28,678 bases of DNA, from positions 69,364-98,041 of the forward strand of contig WELA01012833.1 of the NCBI GenBank assembly GCA_009602735.1. Direction: 5' to 3'. The notes under the pieces were generated by a model. That model was not told where the DNA came from, ran no database searches, and saw only the letters and a list, made by a program, of their open reading frames with translations. The stretch comes from Mesotaenium endlicherianum (taxonomy: Eukaryota; Streptophyta; Zygnematophyceae; Zygnematales; Mesotaeniaceae). Below are positions 11,465 to 19,866 of this stretch, one piece after another. Made by a program: the position numbers and the translations under genes. Positions within the stretch are counted from its first letter, which is position 1; every line of letters begins with the position of its first letter.

Positions 11465-11775
11465 CTATCTCTAGCGCCGCCTGTTGACCTCTCTTCCGCC
11501 TGTTGCCTCTTTGCCTCCTGTTGTCTCTCTGTCACCTGTTGCCCTCGCGCTTCGCGCATGCCACCTGTCGCCTCCGGCCCCGCACCTGCAACTTGTCGCC
11601 TCTCGCCTTGCAGCCGCCACCTGTCGTCGTGTCCCCCCGTGCTCCTGTCCCACTCCAGTCGCCTCTCGCCTTGCGCCGGCCACCTGTCGCCTCTCGCCTT
11701 GCGATGCCTCCTGCCGCCATACACGTCTTGCCTCTTACCACCTCTGCCCCTCGCTCATCTTCCACCCGCAGCCTG
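11465..11775. repeat. Degenerate minisatellite (CACCTGTCGCCTCTCGCCTT units)
   Basis: Units of roughly 20-35 bases built from CACCTGTCGCC, CTCTCGCCTTGC and GCCTCCTGTTGCC recur imperfectly across about 300 bases. The repeat accounts for the long open frames seen in all phases here. It lies between the two possible exons of one gene and may be intronic. Confidence 0.75.
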
Positions 11776-12163
11776 CCACCTGTCACGTCGCAGTTGTCCC
11801 GTTTCTTGCACCGACCGCCCGTGGTCAACCACTTCTTAGCAATCGTCCTCCTCCTCTCAACTCGCATGTCCCGCTTGCCTTCCCTCCGCCGTTCTTGCAT
11901 GCTCGTTTGCGGGCCTGCATGCGCTCGTGTGCATTCGCAGCTCTTGCGCGGGAGCGACTGGCTGAGCTCAACCCCGGCCTCTTTGGCATTCTCTAAGCTC
12001 ACGCACGTGCATACATTTGGATGTGCTCACATTCGTCCGCTTGTGAGTGCGTGCATGTGTTTGTGCTTATTTGCGTGTGTGTGTGCATGTAAATCTGTGA
12101 CGCGAGGTTAGATCTGGGCGCTTGGGGTTTGGCAAAACTACCACGATTGAATGCACACGCCCG

Positions 12164-12168
<5 letters not shown>

Positions 12169-12209
<41 letters not shown>
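12169..12209. repeat. (CA)n microsatellite
   Basis: About 20 CA units. It lies some 55 bases upstream of the possible splice acceptor at 12262, followed by a shorter CA and CG alternating stretch (12231-12255). Confidence 0.97.
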
Positions 12210-12210
<1 letters not shown>

Positions 12211-12262
12211 TTACTCACAAAAATAAATATGCACACACACGCGCGCGCGGGCACACTCTTAG

Positions 12263-12443
12263 AGGTACAGTGCATCTCGGACCACATGCTGGGGACCATC
12301 TCGGAGGTCCTGCACCACCTGCAGGCTAGCTGTCCCCCCGTCAAGAGCCACGTGCGGCGCCCCCCCCCCCGCCGCCGCATGGCGGCAGCTCCTCGAGCCT
12401 GTCGGACGTGTTGACCCGCAGCATGGGCAAGAGCAACTCATAA
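12263..12443 (+). CDS. Possible terminal exon with a frameshift in a C11 run
   Basis: After an acceptor-like CACTCTTAG the frame reads EVQCISDHMLGTISEVLHHL and on through KSHVRR, then meets a run of 11 C (12360-12370) and soon a TGA at 12412. If the C run is read as 12 bases, the frame continues as a proline run, then HGGSSSSLSDVLTRSMGKSNS, and ends at TAA 12441-12443. Both halves look coding, so I infer a one-base loss in the homopolymer, either a sequencing error or a real frameshift. The product would be about 60 residues of C-terminal sequence with a helical start and a Pro/Ser-rich end. I do not recognise the family. Confidence 0.4.
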
Positions 12444-13220
12444 TCATCGGGGAGCAGTGGGAAGAAGAAGAAGAAGAAGAAGAGCAGCTTGGAGCCATCG
12501 GGAGATGGCGAGAGGAAGAAGGGGTAGGAGGGGGAGTGAGAGGAGGCGGAAGGATCACCCTTGCCCCGCACAGTAAGGGGAGGGGTAGGGAGGGGAAGGG
12601 AGGGCAGGACAGAGGANGGGTCAGAGCGAAGAAGGACTAGCTGATGGAGGGCGAAGCGTAAGAGTGGCCGGGGACGTGAGAGCAAAAGTGGATGGGGGGT
12701 TGAAGTGGGGGGAGGAAGCTAGGTGGGACACAAAGGGTCTCGTGTTATGCGAGGCGTCGCCATGGAGTGATCTTTGGGTGATAGTGTGCGTCACTGTACA
12801 TGTCATATAAAATGGTTGCATTGGGTATGTGCGTTCAAAGTCTTCTTGCATGTCCTGGGTGGGAATGAGTGATTGATTTTATGTTGATCTCACCTATACA
12901 GTTTCGGGTTGCACCTTCCCGTCTTCCAAGGATGACACAGTTTAAGTGTCTGAGGTCCTTGTACTCGACATGGAATTTGAATGGGAAGTCTTAGTGTGAA
13001 TAGTCATGTTTCGAGTATTTACAGAAAGGAAATCTATAGTTGCTGGTGCCCATTGGATGCTTATGAAGAGATGCGGTGACGACAGCGTTACTGATGTATT
13101 CATGCAAAGGCTCTGCAAAGCTTCCAATATATTACGGCTGAGGCAGTAGTGCATTAATTGTTATCTAAAACTAATGTGCTTGTGGTCAAGGTCCTCTCAG
13201 TATGATATCCTATTAAGGTA
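12444..13220. other. Region without a gene
   Basis: A GAA run (about 12465-12483), a G-rich tract with one ambiguous base (12617), then ordinary mid-GC DNA with no convincing frame. It may be the 3' flank of the possible terminal exon ending at 12443. Confidence 0.5.
12617..12617. other. Ambiguous base (N)
   Basis: A single unresolved base in a G/A-rich tract. Confidence 1.
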
Positions 13221-13660
13221 AAGTTTGCACGTGGCAAATTCCGCTTAGGAACGTGTGCAGTTGCGTCAAGCAGTGAGTGCATCCAGTGCCAGCCAGTCAC
13301 TGACTACAACCCCCTTGCGAGTCAAGTACACATAAGCATGAAACGCCGTTATACACATGCTGGAAGAAATTTGATCATACGAAGGCGCTATAAATGTTAT
13401 CATCTAAATCGTGCTGTAGGGATTTTTTCACCTAGCTCTACAAGCTGCAAGAGCACTTCCTGAGCTTAAAGGCATGAACTTCAAAGTAAACACATCTTGA
13501 TCGTCCCAGTAAAGGCAAACACCTTTGGCACCGCACAGCTAGAGCTGCATTATGAACAACTCCTCCTCTGCAAAACCGAGGGTTACTCTTACAACTATAT
13601 TTCAAACGAGCTACTACTCCACGAAACATACAGGCATAAGCTGGAAACTTACAGCTTCTG
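13221..13660. repeat. Diverged direct repeat, copy A
   Basis: This copy matches 15351-15932 in blocks: GTGGCAAATTCCGC, then AGTGAGTGCATCCAGTGCCA and the following CAGTCACTGACT, then ACACATGCTGGAAGAAAT, ATGTTATCATCT, CACAGCTAGAGCT and GGTTACTCTTAC. It lacks about 125 bases present in the other copy. No frame is conserved between copies, so it is probably non-coding. See the matching entry for copy B. Confidence 0.85.
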
Positions 13661-14195
13661 TGAGCTGCCGGCCCGCTCCGTTCAGCTTGGTCAGCTTCGT
13701 CAGAATGAAATGGCTCCTAGATGGATTCCCACAAATTCCGGACCGATCCGAAACGCGCATTTTTTGAAAAGCCCACCCCTCGGAGATCCGCGACTATGTC
13801 TTGCAACGCGAGAGTCACTTCTATTTTTGTAAATTCCTGTATAGGTTCCAAGGGAATTCGATTCTCAGGAGCACGCAGGAGCGTCTCCCGAATCATGTCA
13901 ACTTTTGGGAGGGCAATTTCTTGACGCAAAATCGACCGGAATATTTCTCGAGTGAAGCTCGTTACAGCCTTGTAGCTAGCCCTGCATGCACTGGTCTTCA
14001 CTGAAGGACGAGTATTCTAATGAGCTTCGTATATTGTCTGTTACTCGCTAGATGTTGCTAACAGACAGTAGCCTGTCGTCTACACGCTACTACGTTGACA
14101 AGATATTGGAACTTCCTTCCAGTTGAATATCAAATGTCAAAAAGCACAAGGTACACGAACGGCAGGTTTCAGGCTCATAGTATTAGTCTGCCACC
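13661..14195. other. Flank upstream of the PHF5A copy
   Basis: A 94-codon minus-strand open frame (13717-14001) has balanced composition but no recognised motif, and the opposite strand is also open. I do not call a gene. The last 100 bases lead into the strong start context CCACCATGG of the PHF5A copy. Confidence 0.4.
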
Positions 14196-15313
14196 ATGGC
14201 GAAGCATCATCCAGATCTTATCATGTGTCGAAACAACCTGGCATAGCTATTGGTCGACTTTGTGAAAAGTGCAATGGGAAGTGCGTCGTATGTGATTCAT
14301 ATGTGCGACCCTGCACTTTAGTGAGAATATGTGATGAGTGCAATTACGGCTCCTTCCAGGTATATTCTCAGTGCCTACACAATCTGATTAAACCCACCGT
14401 GAAAAGACTGAACATGCAACAACTTTTGCTCTTGTAGCCGAGCTCAAAGCAAGCTTATTGTCTCCCTGTCCTAGGTGCAATCGCTTGCTGGTCAGCTGCT
14501 AGGAGATACTATTACCTTTTGACCTTTGGATGTTCAAGTTTTATAGAGAAGCAGCAGCGTTCCTTGAGACGTCGGTGGCTTAAGAATATTGATAGGTGGT
14601 CTTTGAAGAAGGGCACTAGGAAGGAGGGGGGAGTTGTTTGTCTTTATGAGGTATGTCAAGTTAGAAGGATGGGCAGTACAGAGAGTGGGGCAGGGGTCGA
14701 GGGAATTCGACAATTATGTCTACAGTTTGCCAGCAAAAGTGCAAAATATCTGCTATGAACATCTCATAGAGAAACATTTGGGAGTCAGTTAAACCTTAAG
14801 TTTCAACCTCAGATTGCCCTTACGCAGATCTCCAGTGGTAAATGATACCCATGTAACATCTCTCCCACTCATTCTGGGAGCTCAGAGTGTGTATGGTTGT
14901 TGGAGAGTAGACCGGTGTTGACGTACACATGAGGTTGATTGAAAAAACCAAAATCTTAAGGTGGGGTGTGCTTGAAGAGCAGGCTGGTTCCGATTGATTT
15001 TGGGAGTAGTGGTAAAAGGTTGTCCAAAGTATTGAAGCTGGAGGGTTTGAGGGTTAGCAGGGTTTCAGGGTTAGCAGCAAGTGGAAGAACACACCTCACA
15101 GAGAAGGAAAAAAGCGTTTTTTTTTTTTTCTTGTGGTAATATGCAGGGGCGGTGTGTTATATGCGGAGGGCCTGGTATTTCAGATGCATACTATTGCAAA
15201 GAGTGCACGCAACAGGAAAAAGACCGAACGGGTGCCCCAAGATTGTAAATCTAGGGTCGGCTAAAACATATTTGTTATATGAACAAAAAAAATATGGGTT
15301 TAAGAAAAGGTAG
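14196..15313 (+). pseudogene. PHF5A: PHF5A/RDS3-type splicing factor (SF3b14b), two frameshifts
   Basis: Exon 1 is 14196-14359 and exon 2 is 15147-15313, with a GT-AG intron whose acceptor follows 13 T (15117-15129). PHF5A is a small Cys-rich zinc-binding subunit of the SF3b complex of U2 snRNP, acting in branch-site recognition in the nucleus. The reading [17 protein letters not shown] followed by [16 protein letters not shown] is unmistakable, and exon 2 gives [17 protein letters not shown] and the ending KKYGFKKR. All 13 cysteines of the 110-residue family are present and the start context is good (CCACCATGG). Plant-type residues (LIMCR, PGIAIG, QQEKDR) point to a green-lineage source. Each exon is one base short of the family length: one base is missing near 14228 (after CGAAA) and one near 15230 (in CGAACGGG). 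Substitutions at usually fixed sites (Asp to Tyr in KTYLLYEQ) favour a decaying copy over sequencing error, but error is not excluded. The kept intron rules out a processed retrocopy. Confidence 0.9.
15117..15129 (+). other. Poly-T tract before the PHF5A exon 2 acceptor
   Basis: Thirteen T lie 17 bases upstream of the acceptor ATATGCAG|GG. This is the polypyrimidine tract expected for a functional 3' splice site, so the splicing signals of this copy are intact even though its frame is not. Confidence 0.7.
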
Positions 15314-15350
15314 CGTAGGTATTTATATCAATAGAGTCTTGTCTCATCAA

Positions 15351-15932
15351 GATAAAACCGCACATGGCAAATTCCGCACAGGAAAAGTGTGCAGTTGCAT
15401 CTATCTGGAAGCAATGAGTGCATCCAGTGCCAGCCAGTCACTGACTGCAACCCCCTCGCAAGTGAAGTACATATACGACTGAAAGAAATGCGCGCAGCAC
15501 TACCTCTTATATATTGCGTGGTACTTCTTACGCAAAGCATTTTGCATGAATCTTCATTTGGCACTTCAGGTACCATTGCCAAATGCAGCCTTCAAATTGC
15601 ACAAATTGTATTACACATGCTGGAAGAAATCTGATTAGACTGAGGCGCCATAGATGTTATCATCTGAATTGTGCTGCAGGGATGTTTTCATCTAGCTCTA
15701 TAAGCTGTGAGATCGCTTGCTGAGCTTGAAGGCATGGACTTCATATGGCAGATTCTGATCGACCTGGCCGACGAAAATAACTGGTACACTGCACAGCTAG
15801 AGCTACTATTTGCATTAAAAAATTAGATTTCCTGCACTTGACCGAGGGGCTACTCTTACCACTCCTTTCTCATTAAGTTACGGCTGCACACTGCTCCACA
15901 AAACATGCATGTAGAAACCATTTCAGCTGCAA
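15351..15932. repeat. Diverged direct repeat, copy B
   Basis: This copy starts about 37 bases after the PHF5A stop codon and matches copy A (13221-13660) in the same order and orientation, with about 125 extra bases (roughly 15482-15610). The two copies therefore bracket the PHF5A copy. It could be the 3' flank of a tandemly duplicated segment, or a dispersed non-coding element with two insertions here. Confidence 0.85.
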
Positions 15933-16600
15933 ACATCTACATGCAGCTAAGATAGAACAGACGCCCGCCTTAGCAATCAGCTTGGCACGACTCTATGTGT
16001 TTCACACTATGGTGCACGTGACAGGGGGGCACGAGTTGAATGTATGCCGCGAGGCAGGAGAACGACAGGTGGCAGCTGCGTGGGACAACGGACGAGCTGA
16101 AGTGCTCGGGGTTTTTGATAGTGAGGTGGCTATTGGCTGGGGCGCCCCAAGGAATGACAACAGCAGACGAGCAAACATCAAAAGGGCCCGATCTAGGGTC
16201 TAGAGGCGCAGGGGTCAAATATTTAGAGTTCAGGCGCGCGGCGCAGTGAAGTCCGTTTAGGGTGGGTGTCAGGGCTCCTCTTCTTTTCGTGTTATCAGAT
16301 CAAGCCCCTCTGCAGCAAAAAATTGCTGTCATAATCTGCTGTGATACCTTGAATGGGGGGCAGCTGTCATGCAGGCATGAAGAGAAGACACTCGCAATAA
16401 GCGCAAAGGCCGTGTGCACAATTCAAATTGCCACCTGTACATGCTACAGCCAGCATGCCCCAGCCAGGCAGCCAGGCAGCTGGGGGGGTATGCAGCAGCG
16501 GTGCGTCATCTATTCAGGTTGACTTTTGCAGTGATAGCCGCACGAGTAACCCCCACGGCTCATGCCACTCATGCCACGTGGGCTCTTTTGCACCGTGCAG
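15933..16600. other. Region without a convincing gene
   Basis: Both strands have short open frames (15982-16203 +, 15970-16218 -) without recognisable motifs. A (CAGC)-like patch lies near 16448-16480. The stretch ends in the pyrimidine-rich sequence TCTTTTGCACCGTGCAG, which resembles a + strand splice acceptor. Confidence 0.4.
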
Positions 16601-16699
16601 CTAACAAAAGTGGGAGAGAAGAAGACGGCAGTCGAGGCGGCTGCGGCCCTCATACGGGGCATCCTCAACGGCACCCCGCTTCCGGTGAAACAACATTGA
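16601..16699 (+). CDS. Possible orphan terminal exon
   Basis: Directly after an acceptor-like TCTTTTGCACCGTGCAG, a phase-0 frame encodes 32 residues ending in a TGA: it starts LTKVGEKKTAVEAAAALIRG and ends GILNGTPLPVKQH. The amphipathic, Ala-rich helix and the sharp C-terminus look like the end of a real protein. I could not name the family, and no upstream exon in phase is evident between the PHF5A copy and this point. It may be a fragment, or chance. Confidence 0.3.
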   Translation, partial: LTKVGEKKTAVEAAAALIRGILNGTPLPVKQH

Positions 16700-17562
16700 G
16701 TTCTCCTGTGAACTCTGCTGAGATTGTGAATGTCTTTTCATATAAGCGTGAAATAATAATCTTGGAAAGCGAACGGTGTCAAGTGAGCGGATGTATATTG
16801 TATATGCCCCAACAGGCATGTAGCTTGTATTCAAAGAAGTGCTTGCATAGTGGGCCTTGCAGACGCGGGCCTAAATACAGCTTGTATAGTTGTACACCAA
16901 AGACGTGCAAGTTGAGGACGAGCATAGACATCGTTAGCATACACATACAAGTTGAGCATACAACAAGCAAGATGATTGATGGAGACTGGATATGTAATGT
17001 CTTCATATGCACATGAATGCTAGTGGCTTTTCATTTTGGACATTTAATCGCCATTTGCTGTAGATGTTGCAAAAACCAGAGATTTTTTTTGAAGAAATGC
17101 ATAATCATTCAAACTCATGCTTGCGTATAAACAATGCCCCGACAACAACATGCTAGAAAAGATACAATGTAATATAATCGAGGACTTCTATCTCCAGCTT
17201 CTTAGACCACAGATCCAGTCCAGTTTGCAAATTCATTAGATTGACCACATTCCTGTACCTTGCATGTACATGCTTGATATACATGCTTGTACATGCCAGT
17301 AACATATGATCACATAAATTAGAGCACAAAGATGCACCAGATGGTCCACGTACCCCTTCAACGGATTGATGGTCCCAAGGCTTTCAGGACACTGAGAGGA
17401 ATAAATGCATGAATTTCCCTACCCTAAAAAATTAGGCAACATACTTCTACAGCATTAAATTAGGGATGACCCTTGCCCAGCTTTGCTTTCTAGAAAGCTC
17501 TCGGCTCTTTAAATCATGTGCTAGCTCTTGCGCGTTGCAATATGACGACACATGACGGGAGA
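16700..17562. other. 3' flank of the reductase gene, no gene seen
   Basis: This is AT-rich DNA with TGTACATG and TATGTA words and no convincing frame. It lies downstream of the reductase stop codon (minus strand) and should contain that gene's 3' untranslated region and polyadenylation site, neither of which I can place. Confidence 0.5.
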
Positions 17563-18059
17563 CTAGATGGCCAAGACCGGATCCTTGTTGGCAAAGTGTA
17601 CGTTGTCAATCTTCTTCAACACCTCGGAAGACAACTCAATATCAAACGCGTCTGTGCCCCAACCAGGCTTTAGTGTTAAACAAAAGCCTGTGTGCCCAAA
17701 GCTCAAAAACTTTGACGCCTACTGCATCAGTTTGGTTATGAAATGTTTCCTTTTTAATTGTCTCCACACTTTGAAAGACTCAATCGCTTGAAGAAAGACA
17801 GGTTATTCATTGCAGACATCAATGAGTCAGCCATCAATGAGTCAACCCCCTATGAGTCGACCACCAACAAGTCAACCGCCAATGAGTCAACCACATAAGA
17901 AAGAGATACGTCCAGCAGAGGACATTGAATCATATTTATTCGCTCAAAATTTCATCTCGAGAGGTATCATCCAAACACTAAGTGAACATTTACCTCACAT
18001 TTGTACACATGCAAGCGAGCACAAACACACACACACACACGCTCACACACACACACACG

Positions 18060-18128
<69 letters not shown>

Positions 18129-18284
18129 CACCCACCAATGTTCTCCTTAAGCTGAGACAGCGTGGTCGCGCCGATGATGGTGGACGGCACATACCACCTG
18201 GACTTGCACCACGCCAGCGCCAGCTGAGCAGGCGCCATGCCTGAACACAACACGCATGCACGAGCACGCGCACGTGCACACGCG

Positions 18285-18334
<50 letters not shown>

Positions 18335-19798
18335 CACACACGTGCATAAGAAGATAGTCATATACAACTGTCAACGCATACATTCTGTATGTTTACCTCA
18401 CATTGAGCCCCCATCCTCAAAACGTTGTCAACACTATAATATATGTAGAGTATCATAACGTTAAACGGACCTCAATGAATTATGGGCAGTGCCTCTGGTT
18501 TAAGCGTAAGCATTCCTCCCATTTTCCCCACTTTCCCCCTTGCCTTCTCTGGCCTCCCCTTCATACTAAAAGCAACGCAGGCTGATTTCCAATGTAATTT
18601 TTCACAAGTTTTTGCACTACTGAATATCGATGCCAGTGAGCACCTCGGGCCCTGCAGGGGTGACGTCCCACCCAGTTCTTCATCTACAACTGCTCTCGCT
18701 CTGTGCACAGAGCGCGCAAGCGCTCAGAGCGCGCACGCGCGCGCCTGCATGTCAGCACCCCTTTGGCCACTGGTAGCGATCAGTTGTGCAACCCGTTCTC
18801 GGTTCGAGGACGTCGCTTCTTCCACCTCTATCCCTACCCTTCTTCCCCTCCCCCTCACAGCCCTCTGCCTCTCTCTCCTCTGTAGCCCTCTTTCATTCCT
18901 CCCATTCATAACCCTCTTCCAATCCTCCCCTCACAGCCCTCCCTGCCTTTCTTGTCTCCACCGCCCTCTACCCTTGCGCCATCCTCCCCTCCACAGCGCG
19001 TGCCACAGAGGCGGGCCTCATGGCCCCCCTAAGATTTCCGACAAGAAGCATGCATGACCCAGTGAAACCTGCTTGATTGCAAGGAACACGACCACAAGGA
19101 AGCTTCTGCCATCAACGCCACTCCCGCACCCTGTGCCGCGATCAACCAGCGGGATCCATAGGAGCAACAATCTCCATGAGGAGGACTCGCTCGCTGCCGA
19201 CCTCCAGACTAGCAGGCAATAGAGTCACCCCCTTGTTTTTGCGTGCACGCAAATTTGAGGCCTGATTCCTAAAACCCCTCACGCGTAGCACATTGCCAAT
19301 CAGCAGCACGAGCACCGGCACAAGCACCACCACCATCAGCAGCAGCAGCAGCAGCACAGCATCCACAGCATCGCCATGTGGCATTTTCAGCGTCAGCCGC
19401 GTCTTGTCAACATCCGCCAAGCACGCTTTAGGCCCAAATTTCAGGTTGAAATTAAGGGCCTGAACTGCCTCTAGATTGCCGCCTCTAGCGATGCCTGGTT
19501 GTCACCTAACCCTCGACCTCATTAAACGGTTCTGTGACCTGGCAGATCCCTCACCAGCCTCCTTGGCGATGTCGTCGTACTGGGCGGCGGCCGCCCGGAC
19601 AGCTGGCGACGCGTAGCGCGCCTGGAAGCCCTTGAACAGCGTGAACCTGCCGGGCGGCGTTGCCCCCCCCGCGTATTTTCCGGACAGCATGCCTGGGAAG
19701 AGACCGGGAGCAACAAGAGAAAGACACACACGCATGCACAGACATGCACACACATGCACACACACACACACACGCACGCACACACACACGCGCGCACG

Positions 19799-19866
<68 letters not shown>

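Noticed and set aside
11484..12111. Overlapping + strand ORFs of 93-202 codons
   Set aside because: All phases are open because the minisatellite lacks stop codons; no conserved frame.
18482..19057. + strand open frame of 191 codons inside reductase intron 6
   Set aside because: It is Ser/Pro/Leu-rich from pyrimidine-rich DNA, antisense to the reductase, with no motif.
19142..19420. Minus-strand ORF with an apparent membrane segment
   Set aside because: The Leu/Val run comes from the AGC trinucleotide repeat in the intron; no other support.
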